In this document: positions 8,246 to 16,882 of the stretch, in pieces
Layout of the letters: each line of letters opens with the position of its first letter
Numbering within the stretch: position 1 is the stretch's first letter
Translations under genes and position numbers: made by a program
The notes under the pieces: generated by a model
Database searches by the model: none
Told to the model about the DNA's origin: nothing
The model's input: the letters and a program-made list of their open reading frames with translations, nothing else
Origin: GCA-2709075 sp964492555
GTDB lineage: Bacteria > Pseudomonadota > Alphaproteobacteria > MPNO01 > UBA2964
DNA: 64,000 nt
Reading direction: 5' to 3'
Assembly: GCA_964492555.1 (NCBI GenBank)
Contig: CAZBKQ010000005.1
Span: 1 to 64,000 of the forward strand

Positions 8246-8591
8246 TCTATATCGTACCGCTCATCTGGCTCGGGACCATCTGTCTCGCCATCCATACCTG
8301 GCGGAACCATCCGGAGAAATTCGCGACCGCGATGCGCAGCTTCGCCCGAACGGCGCGGATATTTCTGGGTGTGGTGCCGATGGCGCTGATTGCCGCCGGG
8401 TTNNNNNNNNNNNNNNNNNNNNNNNNNNNNNNNNNNNNNNNNNNNNNNNNNNNNNNNNNNNNNNNNNNNNNNNNNNNNNNNNNNNNNNNNNNNNNNNNNN
8501 NNCGCTGCGCATCCTGGCCAGCCTGGCTATCTTGCCGCTGTCCGGCCTGATCGCCATCCCGGTGGTGGAGTGGCTGGGATTCGCGCCCTGA
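8242..8591 (+). CDS. Membrane protein, likely second half of the split permease; interrupted by a gap
   Basis: Starts at GTG 8242, overlapping the previous stop by 3 bases. The first 53 residues contain two membrane segments (IVPLIWLGTICLAIHTW and FLGVVPMALIAAG) and end at the 100-N gap. Beyond the gap the frame reads ILASLAILPLSGLIAIPVV and stops at 8591. The two frames disagree by 100 N, so the real gap is not 100 bases: its length modulo 3 must be 2. The true product is longer than shown. Function is inferred only from coupling to the DUF318-like gene. Confidence 0.6.
8403..8502. other. Assembly gap (100 N)
   Basis: Exactly 100 N inside the second permease gene. Reading frames on the two sides do not join over 100 bases, so the length is a placeholder. 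Confidence 0.99.
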
Positions 8592-8611
8592 GCCGGGGCG
8601 GGCGGCGAAAA

Positions 8612-8638
8612 AAACGCCCCGGACGAGCCGGGGCGTTT
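8612..8638. terminator. Bidirectional terminator between convergent genes
   Basis: AAACGCCCCGG (8612-8622), loop ACGAG, CCGGGGCGTTT (8628-8638): a perfect 11-bp stem flanked by A on the left and T on the right. It can serve both the rightward permease and the leftward tctC gene. Confidence 0.8.
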
Positions 8639-8658
8639 CAGAAGCAAAAGCGGGAAAG

Positions 8659-9693
8659 CTACTTCTTTTTCTTTTTGCGCGGTTTGTCGAAGCCCAGCAT
8701 TTTCGCGAGTGTCTTATAGGCTTCGGGGCGCGAATTGAAAGTCTTGTCGATCGCCGCCTCGACCTGCTGATGGGTCTGCCAGCGTAGCGGCAGGAAGCGT
8801 GAATCGGCTTCCTTCCTGGTCGCCGGATCCTTCATGGTGTCCATGAAGCTCTTGCGGAGGGTCTCGAGCCGGGCCTTCGCGATGCCGGGCGGTGCGTAGA
8901 AAGCCTGGCCGACATTGAAGCTGACTTCGAGAATATCCAGCATTTCCTTTTGCAGATCCGTCTTCAACGCATCCCGCAGGCGCGGCATGTCCTTGATATC
9001 GTCACGTTCCGGTCCCATGCGGGCGAGGAAGGTGATTTTCTTGTCGCGGATCCATTCCGGACGAACACCCAGATAGCCCGCGTAGAAATTGCCGCGGCCC
9101 TGGATTTCCCCCTTTTCGATGGCGAGATTGATGCGTCCGCCGCCTTTGTAACCGGTGATGATCTTGAACTTGGTCCCGATCGTCTTGTTCATGAAGGCGG
9201 GGATCAGATAGCTGGTGGACGATTTGCCGGTCGTCCCCATGATGACTTCCTGTTTGGTCGCGTCCTCAATGGTCTTGATCGGCGAGGTATGCCAGACACC
9301 AACCGTATAGGCGCGGCCCGACATGGAGCCCAGCCATTTCATCTCCCGCGTATCGAACCCGACATTGGGCCGCATCAGCGGAATGGCGATGGCACCCGGG
9401 TTGATCATGGAAATCACCCCGCCATCCTTCGGCGCGGCGGTCACCATGTAACGTGCCGCCTTCGCGCCGCCGGCACCCGGCATGTTCTGGGTGATGACAC
9501 TCGCCGTGCCGCCGCCGAGATGCTTGCCCATATGGCGTGACAGGATCTGGCAATAGAGGTGATAGGTGCCGCCGCTGCCCGATGGCACGACGATCCTGAC
9601 GGTTTTGTCCTTGTAGAAATCATCCGCGATGACGGCACCCGGCAGCAATGCCGCGGCGCCGATAGCCAAAGCGGAAACGGCTATACGTTTCAT
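8659..9693 (-). CDS. tctC: Tripartite tricarboxylate transporter substrate-binding protein (Bug/TctC family)
   Basis: Periplasmic binding protein that delivers a carboxylate to TctA/TctB. The 344-residue product begins with a signal peptide (MKRIAVSALAIGAAALLPG, cleavage likely near VIADDF). It shows family hallmarks: KTVRIVVPSGSGGTYHLY, then VITQNMPGAGGAKAARYM, both in the first 90 residues. The C-terminus ends in an unusual lysine run (DKPRKKKKK). It lies convergent to the tctAB fusion and permease genes and divergent from an FAD oxidoreductase, so it forms its own transcript. Likely partner is the fused TctAB at 5.5 kb. The ligand is unknown. Confidence 0.92.
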   Translation of the reverse strand: MKRIAVSALAIGAAALLPGAVIADDFYKDKTVRIVVPSGSGGTYHLYCQILSRHMGKHLGGGTASVITQNMPGAGGAKAARYMVTAAPKDGGVISMINPGAIAIPLMRPNVGFDTREMKWLGSMSGRAYTVGVWHTSPIKTIEDATKQEVIMGTTGKSSTSYLIPAFMNKTIGTKFKIITGYKGGGRINLAIEKGEIQGRGNFYAGYLGVRPEWIRDKKITFLARMGPERDDIKDMPRLRDALKTDLQKEMLDILEVSFNVGQAFYAPPGIAKARLETLRKSFMDTMKDPATRKEADSRFLPLRWQTHQQVEAAIDKTFNSRPEAYKTLAKMLGFDKPRKKKKK

Positions 9694-9858
9694 GTGAAAG
9701 TCCTCCCTTTTTTTGTGATAACGAAAGGCTGCCAGGGAGAAACTTCCCGGTCAACCATTTCCTTTTGCTGGCGCGTCACGTTGCGGCGGCATAAACAATA
9801 TCTATGATGGGGCGGATGCGTGACATGCGCGCAATGGTCTGAGCAGGGATGAAGGAAA

Positions 9859-11388
9859 ATGGATAACGGTTCCGAGGGTTTCGATGCCGAATATGATGTG
9901 GTGGTGGTCGGGTTCGGCTTTGCCGGCGGCGTCTCGGCGATTGAGGCGCATGACGCCGGCGCGAAGGTGCTGGTGGTCGAAAAGATGCCCGATCCCGGTG
10001 GTATCTCCATCTGTTCGCATGGCGCGATCTGTTCCACCCGCAATCCCGACGGGGCCTTTACCTATCTGAAGGCGACCAATGGCGGGCGCACCAATGACGC
10101 GGTTCTGCGCGCGCTGGCCGATGGGATGCAGGATAACGAGGCCCATGCCCGCAAGCTGGCCGAACTGACCGGCGGCGAATTCATGATCCGCGAACGCGGC
10201 GGCAATTACCCCTGGCCGGGCGAGGACAGTTTCTATTACACCCAGCTGGTCGATATCCCGAATTTCGATGCCTCACAGGTCTATCCGCAGGTAAAGGGCC
10301 GCCCCGGCGGGCCGATGGTGTTTTACATGCTGCAGCGCAATGTCGAGGATCGCGGCATTGATGTCTGGCTGAATTCACCGGCCAAGGACCTGATCACCGG
10401 CGCGGACAAGGAGGTCATCGGTCTGGTGGTGGAAACGCAGGACGGCATCAAGCGCGTCCGGGCGAAGAAGGGCGTCATCCTCGCCTCCGGCGGGTTCGAG
10501 AATAACGAGGACATGAAAAAGCAGTTCTGGCAGATCATGCCGGTGACCACCGCGGCCAATGGCGGCAATACCGGTGACGGCATCCGCATGGCGCAGTCGC
10601 TCGGCGCCGATCTCTGGCATATGTGGCATTTCCACGGTTCCTACGGCTTCCTCCACCCGGACCGGGAAAAATATCCCTACGGCATCCGCGTCAAACGTTT
10701 TCCGGACTGGATCCCCGGCAAGGAAGTCCGCGCCGTGGTGCAGGCGCCCTGGATCATGCTGGATCAGGACGGCAAGCGTTTCATGAATGAATTCCCGCCT
10801 TATGTGCAGGATACCGGCTGGCGCGATCTGGAGCATTACGACCCGGTGCGGCAATGTTTCCCGCGTATTCCGGCGCTGCTGATCTATGACGAGCTGGGCC
10901 GCCGGCGCTTCCCCATGGGCAACCCCGCCTATAACGAACGCGGCATGGATTATGTCTGGAGCCAGGACAATCTGAAGGAGATCGAGGAAGGCGTCATCAA
11001 GAAGGCCGATACGGTGGGTGAGCTGGCCGAGGCGTTCGGCTTCGACGGCGAGGCGGCGGAAGAATCGATGGCGCGCTGGAACGAGCTCTGCGCCACGAGG
11101 AACGATACCGATTTCGGCCGCCCCGCCGGCACGATGATGAAAATCCAGCGTCCGCCTTACTATGGCGGTCTGGTCTGGCCGGTTCTGTCCAATACCCAGG
11201 GCGGGCCTGTCCATGATGAAAAGCAACGCATCATCGATGTGGAGGGCAAGCCGATCCCGCGCCTGTTCGCGGCGGGGGAGATGGGAAGCTCCTTCGGCTA
11301 TCTCTATCTCGCCGGCGGCAATATCGCCGAATGTTTCGTGACCGGGCGCATCGCGGGGAAAGAGGCGGCGACACTGTCGAACGGCTGA
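9859..11388 (+). CDS. FAD-dependent oxidoreductase, fumarate reductase/ketosteroid dehydrogenase flavoprotein type
   Basis: 509-residue flavoprotein of the FAD_binding_2 family, which carries succinate/fumarate-type and 3-ketosteroid dehydrogenases. The dinucleotide-binding motif is at residues 17-23 (VGFGFAGG) with the acidic end of the second strand at E41 (VVEK), followed by PDPGGIS. A C-terminal FAD motif is present (RLFAAGEMGS...YLAGGNIAECFVTGRIAG). No signal peptide is visible, so it is cytosolic and probably desaturates or reduces a cyclic or alpha,beta-unsaturated carbonyl substrate. It is followed 90 bp later by a cupin and then a UbiD gene. The precise reaction is unknown. Confidence 0.88.
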   Translation: MDNGSEGFDAEYDVVVVGFGFAGGVSAIEAHDAGAKVLVVEKMPDPGGISICSHGAICSTRNPDGAFTYLKATNGGRTNDAVLRALADGMQDNEAHARKLAELTGGEFMIRERGGNYPWPGEDSFYYTQLVDIPNFDASQVYPQVKGRPGGPMVFYMLQRNVEDRGIDVWLNSPAKDLITGADKEVIGLVVETQDGIKRVRAKKGVILASGGFENNEDMKKQFWQIMPVTTAANGGNTGDGIRMAQSLGADLWHMWHFHGSYGFLHPDREKYPYGIRVKRFPDWIPGKEVRAVVQAPWIMLDQDGKRFMNEFPPYVQDTGWRDLEHYDPVRQCFPRIPALLIYDELGRRRFPMGNPAYNERGMDYVWSQDNLKEIEEGVIKKADTVGELAEAFGFDGEAAEESMARWNELCATRNDTDFGRPAGTMMKIQRPPYYGGLVWPVLSNTQGGPVHDEKQRIIDVEGKPIPRLFAAGEMGSSFGYLYLAGGNIAECFVTGRIAGKEAATLSNG

Positions 11389-11478
11389 TACCCGCCGGGA
11401 TTGCTCCATGTTAAGGCGGCGCGCATTGCGTGCCCGCTAATCTCTGCCCACGGGATTGCAAACACATGGAGAGTAGAA

Positions 11479-11958
11479 GTGTCCGACGCGGAAATGCGCG
11501 AAGTCGTCACCATCGACGGCAAGAACATCACCATCAAATCATCCGCAAAGCCGGTCGAAAATAACGGGCTTTCTGACGAAGGCGATGCGCTGCTGCGGGT
11601 CAATGCCTTCGATCCCGCGCTGAAACCGGAGAATTATTCCAAGGCCGATGGCGCGCCGCTGCGCCTGTTTGACGCGACCGGGGTAAAGGTCGATGTGTCA
11701 AAGCGCAGCAAGGAGGATATGGGTTTCTGGCACCGCAATGTGGACGCGCATGAGATCATCTTCTGCGTGCGCGGCGCGCTCGGGTGGGAGACCGAACTCG
11801 GCACCGTCACCCTGCATGAGGGAGAGATGATCCTGATCCCGCGCGGCATCACCCACCGGTCCTTCCTGGTCGATGAATCGGCGGAGGAAAACATCCTGCT
11901 GGAGCTGAAAATTTCCGGTGAGATCACCTATACCGGCCCCGACAGCGTGACGGGGTAG
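11479..11958 (+). CDS. Cupin-domain protein
   Basis: 159-residue single-domain cupin. The GTG at 11479 is chosen as start because a GGAGAG site precedes it; reading further upstream adds poorly supported residues. The metal site is visible: GFWHRNVDAHEIIF, RGALGWETELG, then HEGEMILIPRGITHRS, giving the usual His/Glu ligands of the two cupin motifs. It could be a small dioxygenase, isomerase or decarboxylase subunit, or a sensor. It lies between the FAD oxidoreductase and the first UbiD gene, on the same strand, and probably acts in the same pathway. Confidence 0.82.
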   Translation: MSDAEMREVVTIDGKNITIKSSAKPVENNGLSDEGDALLRVNAFDPALKPENYSKADGAPLRLFDATGVKVDVSKRSKEDMGFWHRNVDAHEIIFCVRGALGWETELGTVTLHEGEMILIPRGITHRSFLVDESAEENILLELKISGEITYTGPDSVTG

Positions 11959-12015
11959 GGGGGGCGATACGTCCCCTCCCGTTGCCAGTTTTTTCGCTTC
12001 CCTGTAGGTTCCGCC

Positions 12016-12029
12016 ATACGGTTCCGTAT
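12016..12029. promoter_or_regulatory. TetR operator candidate upstream of UbiD gene 1
   Basis: ATACGGTTCCGTAT is a perfect 6-2-6 inverted repeat, 33 bp before the UbiD start at 12063. A near copy, ATACGCTACCGTAT, stands at 14269-14282 before the second UbiD gene. Both are preceded by CC and followed by TGA, and a TetR gene lies between the two sites. Confidence 0.65.
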
Positions 12030-12062
12030 TGAGGGCCGGTGTAACAGGGAAGAGGCGCCAGA

Positions 12063-13709
12063 ATGGCGGAAGACAGGGGATATCCCGATTTTCAGGATCA
12101 TCTGAAAACGCTGGAGGAGCGCGGGCTTCTGCAGACAATTTCCGAACCGGTCAACAAGGACACGGAAATGCATCCGCTGGTGCGCTGGCAGTTCCGGGGC
12201 GGCATCCCGGAACCGGACCGCAAGGCGTTCCTGTTCAACAACATCACCTGCTCGCGCGGCAAGGACTATCAGCTTCCCGTCGCGGTGGGCGCGTTGTCAT
12301 CCAACCGCGAGATCTATTCCATCGGCATCGGCGCGCCGGTCGAGGAAATCGGCAAGGTGTGGTCGCACGCCATCGCCAACCCTGTGAAACCGCGCGAGGT
12401 CACCGACGCGCCCTGCCAGGAAATGATTATCGAGGGCGGCGATCTGGAAGGCGAGGGCAAGGGGCTCGACTGGCTGCCCATTCCGATTTCCACGCCCGGC
12501 TTCGATTGCGCGCCCTATTTCACCGCGACCGGCTGTATCAGCAAGGACCCCGATACCGGCGTCCAGAACATGGGCACCTATCGCGCCGGGCTGAAATCCT
12601 CCACCCGGATGGCGGTCCGCATGTCGGCGCGGTCCGGCGGGGCGGAAGGGCATCAGCACTGGAAGAAATACCGCGAACGCGGCGAGAAAATGCCGATGGC
12701 GATCATTCTCGGCGGCCCGCCGGCGTTATGTTACTGCGCGCCGCAAAAGCTGCGCATGGGCGTTGATGAAATGGCGGTCGCGGGTGGTCTGGTCGGCGGG
12801 CCGATCAATGTGGTGAAGGGCCATACGGTCGATCTCATGATCCCGGCGGAGGCCGAGGTGGTGGTCGAGGGCTTCGTCGATCCCGACTATCTGGAGCCCG
12901 AGGCGCCGTTCGGCGAAAGCCACGGCCATATCGCGCTGGAGGATTACAACAACATTATGGAGATCACCGCGATCACCTATCGCAAGAACGCGGTGCTGGC
13001 CTCCATCATCAGCCAGGTGACGCCGTCTGAATCGAGCGTCATCAAGCGCGTCGCCTACGAACCCATCTGGCACGATCACCTGACCAACGGGCTCGGCATC
13101 AAGGGGTTGAAGCGGGTCTCCATGCATGAGCCGCTGACCAATATCCGCCGCGTGCTGTTCCTGGTGTTCGACCGGGGCGTGCCGACGACCGAAATCTGGC
13201 GCGCGCTCTATGGCGCCTCCACCGTCAACGCGGCGGTCGGCAAATATATCATCGCGGTGAATGAGGATATCGACCCCGATAATGGCGATGCGGTGTTCTG
13301 GGCGCTGGCCTATCGTTCGAACCCGGCGCTGGATGTGCAGATATTGCCCCATCGCGACAAGGGGCACGGGCCGAAAAGCGATATGCGTATGGGGCGCGAG
13401 GACGCGACCATGCTGATTGATGCGACGCTGAAGTCCGACATGCCGCCGATTGCCTTGCCAAAGCGCGAATATATGGAAGCCGCGAAGGAGCTCTGGGAAA
13501 AGCTCGGCCTGCCGCCCTTGAAGCCGGAAAGCCCGTGGCATGGCTATTCGCTGGGCGACTGGAACAAGGAATGGGATGCCATGGCAAAACGCGCGGCCGA
13601 TGGCGATTACATGGAAAATGGCCGCCGGTCGGCGCAATACCGCCGGTCCGATGTCGCGCCCAATACATCCGTCCGCGATGTGCCCGGCGGTCCGTTCGGG
13701 GATGACTGA
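12063..13709 (+). CDS. UbiD family decarboxylase 1
   Basis: Predicted prenylated-FMN-dependent (de)carboxylase, 548 residues. Cofactor and active-site residues can be placed: metal-binding N169 and catalytic R174 in QNMGTYR, metal-binding E236 in VDEMAVAGG, and the acidic pair E280/E285 in EPEAPFGESHGH. Together they give the R-E-E triad of Fdc1/UbiD enzymes. It has the N-terminal LKTLEERGLL..I..PVN pattern typical of the family. It is most like the second and fourth UbiD proteins of this window rather than true ubiquinone-pathway UbiD. A palindrome precedes it, and the tetR gene begins 3 bp after the stop. Substrate unknown, probably an aromatic or alpha,beta-unsaturated acid. Confidence 0.93.
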   Translation: MAEDRGYPDFQDHLKTLEERGLLQTISEPVNKDTEMHPLVRWQFRGGIPEPDRKAFLFNNITCSRGKDYQLPVAVGALSSNREIYSIGIGAPVEEIGKVWSHAIANPVKPREVTDAPCQEMIIEGGDLEGEGKGLDWLPIPISTPGFDCAPYFTATGCISKDPDTGVQNMGTYRAGLKSSTRMAVRMSARSGGAEGHQHWKKYRERGEKMPMAIILGGPPALCYCAPQKLRMGVDEMAVAGGLVGGPINVVKGHTVDLMIPAEAEVVVEGFVDPDYLEPEAPFGESHGHIALEDYNNIMEITAITYRKNAVLASIISQVTPSESSVIKRVAYEPIWHDHLTNGLGIKGLKRVSMHEPLTNIRRVLFLVFDRGVPTTEIWRALYGASTVNAAVGKYIIAVNEDIDPDNGDAVFWALAYRSNPALDVQILPHRDKGHGPKSDMRMGREDATMLIDATLKSDMPPIALPKREYMEAAKELWEKLGLPPLKPESPWHGYSLGDWNKEWDAMAKRAADGDYMENGRRSAQYRRSDVAPNTSVRDVPGGPFGDD

Positions 13710-13712
13710 TCG

Positions 13713-14255
13713 ATGAGCCAGAGCCGGGAGGACTGGCTGGAGGCCGCCTGGTCGATGCTGGGCGAGGGCGGCGTCGAGGCGGTGCGGGTTGAAAAGCTCG
13801 CCGACAAGATGGGCGTCACCAAGGGCAGCTTCTACTGGCATTTCAAGAACCGGCGCGATCTGATCGACGGGTTGCTGGAACGCTGGTTCTCGATGCGCGA
13901 GGAGTTGCAGCCCGAATTCATGAAAACCTATCCGGAGCCGGAGGAACGTCTGTGGAAGGTGCTGGAACGGCTGATTACCAAGCGAAGCTCCAGCGGCCAG
14001 CCGACCGCGATCCGCCTGTGGGCGCAGAACCATCCCGAGGTCGGGGCGAAGATCGATGCGGCGGACGATCTGCGGCGGCAGATTTTTGTCGAGCAGTTCC
14101 GCGCGCTGGGTTTCGATGACGGCGAGGCCGAAGTACGCGCCGATCTTTATATGACGGCGATCAGCGCGGAGTTTCTTTATTGCGGCCGGTTGAATGAATC
14201 CGACCGGCTGGCCAAGGCGCGGGAAAAGCACGACGTATTGGTGAAACGGGGCTGA
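13713..14255 (+). CDS. TetR family transcriptional regulator
   Basis: 180-residue DNA-binding regulator. The helix-turn-helix is at about residues 25-47 (VRVEKLADKMGVTKGSFYWH), followed by FKNRRDLI, the classic TetR signature; the remaining residues form the ligand-binding/dimer domain with no similarity I can name. It starts 3 bp after the UbiD 1 stop, so it is co-transcribed with that gene. Matching palindromes before UbiD 1 (12016-12029) and before UbiD 2 (14269-14282) suggest that it represses both units and itself and is released by a pathway intermediate (inference). Confidence 0.92.
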   Translation: MSQSREDWLEAAWSMLGEGGVEAVRVEKLADKMGVTKGSFYWHFKNRRDLIDGLLERWFSMREELQPEFMKTYPEPEERLWKVLERLITKRSSSGQPTAIRLWAQNHPEVGAKIDAADDLRRQIFVEQFRALGFDDGEAEVRADLYMTAISAEFLYCGRLNESDRLAKAREKHDVLVKRG

Positions 14256-14268
14256 GCCCCAAAAAACC

Positions 14269-14282
14269 ATACGCTACCGTAT
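14269..14282. promoter_or_regulatory. TetR operator candidate upstream of UbiD gene 2
   Basis: ATACGCTACCGTAT, an imperfect palindrome with 5-bp arms, differs from the site at 12016-12029 at two central positions only. It lies 14 bp after the tetR stop and 90 bp before the UbiD 2 start. Confidence 0.6.
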
Positions 14283-14372
14283 TGACTCATCGGGGTGCCG
14301 CTCATAGGGTGCGCCGCGCATGAAACGGGGCCCGGAAACCGGCCGGTCAGATCATAATTTGGGACGAGGAAA

Positions 14373-16118
14373 ATGGCGAAGAGCATTCGGGAACAAACCT
14401 TTGAAGATCGCGGTTATTACGACCTGCATGAACATATCGAGCGTCTGCGCGAAGCGGATTTGCTGTTCGAGGTCGATCGCGAGATCAACAAGGACACCGA
14501 AATGCACCCGCTGGTGCGCTGGCAGTATCGCGGCGGGGTCGAGGAAGAAGACCGCAAGGCGTGGCTGTTCAATGATGTCACCGATTCCAAGGGCCGCAAA
14601 TACGATATCCCGGTGCTCGTCGGCGGGCTGGCGGCCAACCAGGCGGTGTACAAGCTCGGCATGGGCTGCGAGCTTGATCAGATCAAGGAAACCTGGATCA
14701 AGGCGCTTAACAATCCGATCGACCCGAACGAAGTACCGTTCGACGACGCGCCCTGCCACGATCTGGTCTATACCGGCGAGGATCTGCTGAATGGCTTCGG
14801 TGTCGATCAGATTCCGGTGCCGATTTCCTCGCCCGGCTGGGACAACGCGCCCTATTTCGCGGCCTCGCACTTCATTACCAAGGACCCCGAAACCGGCATC
14901 CAGAACATGGGCAATTACCGCGCCATGGTGAAAGCGCCGAACCGGGTGGGTTTCAACCCCTCGATCGAGCTGCGCACCGGCGGTTACATGCATTGGGAAG
15001 AGTGGAAGAAACGCGGCGAGCCGATGCCCTGCTGCATCGTGGTCGGCGCCCCGCCGGTTGTTTCCTTCACCGCCGTGCAGAAGGTTCCGGAAAAATACGA
15101 CGAATTCCAGATTTCGGGCGGTCTCTGCGGCAAGCCGCTCAACGTCGTGAAGGCAAAAACCGTCGATATCATGGTCCCGGCCGAAGCCGAGCTGGTGATC
15201 GAGGGCTATATCTCCACCGATCTGCTGGAGCCGGAAGCGCCGTTCGGCGAATCCCACGGCCATGTGAATTTGCAGGAATATAACGGCTTCATGGATGTGA
15301 CCGCGGTCACCCGCCGCAAGGACGCAGTGATGGTGTCCTGGGTCAGTCAGGTGACGCCGTCCGAATCGTCGGCGATCAAACGCCCGGCTTATGAGGCCGC
15401 CCAGATCGAGCATCTGCGCGATCATCTCGGCATCAAGGGCATCAAGCATGTCTGCACCCATGAACCGCTGACCAGCCTGCACAAGCTGATCATCGCCGTC
15501 GTCGACCGCGACATGCCGCGCACCGAAATCTGGCGCACGCTCTACGGTATTGCGTCCCTGCGCCGGGCCGAGGGTAAATGGGTCATCGCGGTGAATGAGG
15601 ATATCGATCCGGATGATACGGATGCCGTGTTCTGGGCGATGTCGTACCGCTGTAAACCGCATCGCGATGTCGAAATCCTGAAGAACAAGGATGAAGGCCA
15701 TGGGCCGCGTTCGCTGGAAGACAGCAACGATTCCGCTGTTCTGGTTGATGCGACGCTCAAGGAAACCTTTCCGCCGGTCTCCCTGCCGAAGCGCGAATAT
15801 ATGGAACGCGCCGCGGTGATCTGGGATGAGCTCGGCCTGCAGAAGCTGCGGCCGAAACGTCCCTGGTACGGCTATGACATGGGCGAATGGAACGAAGACC
15901 TCGAAACCATGGCGCGCCGCGCGGTTGCCGGTGATTACTGGCAGACGGGTGAGGTGATCGCCCAGCGCCGCCGGTCCGATGTCAAGATGAACACCGAGGT
16001 CCGGACGCTTGGCGAAGGCACGCCGGGCGCCGGCGACCGGTCGAAAGATGCAGGAGAACTCACATGGGACGGTTTGAGGGACGCGTCGCACTCGTTACGG
16101 GTGCCGCCCAAGGAATAG
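14373..16118 (+). CDS. UbiD family decarboxylase 2, C-terminus overlapping the next SDR
   Basis: 581-residue prFMN-type decarboxylase. Metal/cofactor residues N178 and R183 (QNMGNYR), E244 (DEFQISGG) and the acidic pair E288/E293 (EPEAPFGESHGH) are intact. It is about 30 residues longer than its 548-549-residue paralogues. After NTEVRTLGEG the tail (GDRSKDAGELTWDGLRD onward) has no counterpart and its last 55 bases are shared with the SDR that starts at 16064. The tail may be genuine, or the result of loss of an ancestral stop. Overlap suggests translational coupling with the SDR. Confidence 0.93.
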   Translation: MAKSIREQTFEDRGYYDLHEHIERLREADLLFEVDREINKDTEMHPLVRWQYRGGVEEEDRKAWLFNDVTDSKGRKYDIPVLVGGLAANQAVYKLGMGCELDQIKETWIKALNNPIDPNEVPFDDAPCHDLVYTGEDLLNGFGVDQIPVPISSPGWDNAPYFAASHFITKDPETGIQNMGNYRAMVKAPNRVGFNPSIELRTGGYMHWEEWKKRGEPMPCCIVVGAPPVVSFTAVQKVPEKYDEFQISGGLCGKPLNVVKAKTVDIMVPAEAELVIEGYISTDLLEPEAPFGESHGHVNLQEYNGFMDVTAVTRRKDAVMVSWVSQVTPSESSAIKRPAYEAAQIEHLRDHLGIKGIKHVCTHEPLTSLHKLIIAVVDRDMPRTEIWRTLYGIASLRRAEGKWVIAVNEDIDPDDTDAVFWAMSYRCKPHRDVEILKNKDEGHGPRSLEDSNDSAVLVDATLKETFPPVSLPKREYMERAAVIWDELGLQKLRPKRPWYGYDMGEWNEDLETMARRAVAGDYWQTGEVIAQRRRSDVKMNTEVRTLGEGTPGAGDRSKDAGELTWDGLRDASHSLRVPPKE

Positions 16119-16822
16119 GGGCCGCCTTCGCCAAGGGGCTGGCGGCGGAAGGCGCGAAAGTCGCGATTTCCGACCTCGACTCCGGCCAGACGGTTGTCGA
16201 TATCATCCGGCAGCAGGGCGGCGAGGCAATCGACGCGCCCTGCGATGTCTCGGATGAAGCCTCGGCCTTTGCCGCGGTGAAGCAGACGGTCGAGGCGTTC
16301 GGTCGGCTCGATATCCTGATCAATAACGCGGCGTTGTTTACTCAGATTCCGCGCGCCAGCTTTGATGAAATCACGGTCGAGGACTGGGACAAGGTGTGCG
16401 CCGTCAACATCCGGGGCTGTTGGCTTATGTGCAAGGCCGCCGTGCCCGAAATGCGCAAGAACGGTTACGGCAAGATCGTCAATATCTCGTCGGGGCGGGC
16501 GTTCAAGGGTTCGCCCGATTTCCTGCACTATGACGCCTCCAAGGCGGCGGTGCTGGGGATTACCCGGTCGCTCGCCAAGGAAGTCGGCGATGACGGCATT
16601 AATGTCAACGCGCTGGCGCCGGGATCGACGGCGAGTGAAAACGTGCTGGCGCGTCAGACCGACAAGGGCGTGACGATGGAATCGACCATCGCGACCCGCG
16701 CGCTGAAACGCGTGGAAACGCCGGAAGACCTCGTCGGCGCCTGCCTGTTCCTGGCCTCCAATGACAGCGATTTCATGACCGGGCAGAGCCTGGTCGTCGA
16801 TGGTGGCAGCGTGATGCACTAA
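16064..16822 (+). CDS. Short-chain dehydrogenase/reductase paired with UbiD 2
   Basis: 252-residue classical SDR. Cofactor motif TGAAQGIG at 12-19, NNAA at 87-90, active site S142/S143, Y156 and K160 (HYDASK). The acidic D37 after the second strand (SDLD) favours NAD(H). It begins inside the 3' end of UbiD 2 with an AGGAG ribosome site, so the pair is probably translated together. Close relatives follow UbiD 3 (25371) and precede UbiD 4 (30445), sharing MGR-x-x-GRV starts. A likely role is oxidation of an alcohol either to make or to use the UbiD substrate (inference). Confidence 0.93.
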   Translation: MGRFEGRVALVTGAAQGIGAAFAKGLAAEGAKVAISDLDSGQTVVDIIRQQGGEAIDAPCDVSDEASAFAAVKQTVEAFGRLDILINNAALFTQIPRASFDEITVEDWDKVCAVNIRGCWLMCKAAVPEMRKNGYGKIVNISSGRAFKGSPDFLHYDASKAAVLGITRSLAKEVGDDGINVNALAPGSTASENVLARQTDKGVTMESTIATRALKRVETPEDLVGACLFLASNDSDFMTGQSLVVDGGSVMH

Positions 16823-16882
16823 CCCCGCCTTGACCGGCGGGGCGTTCGGGCCTTGAATCGTTCCCGGCAGGGAGCGCAGCCA

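Noticed and set aside
12726..16091. Long leftward open frames opposite UbiD 1, tetR and UbiD 2
   Set aside because: They run antisense across several recognisable genes and have no ribosome sites or domain motifs.
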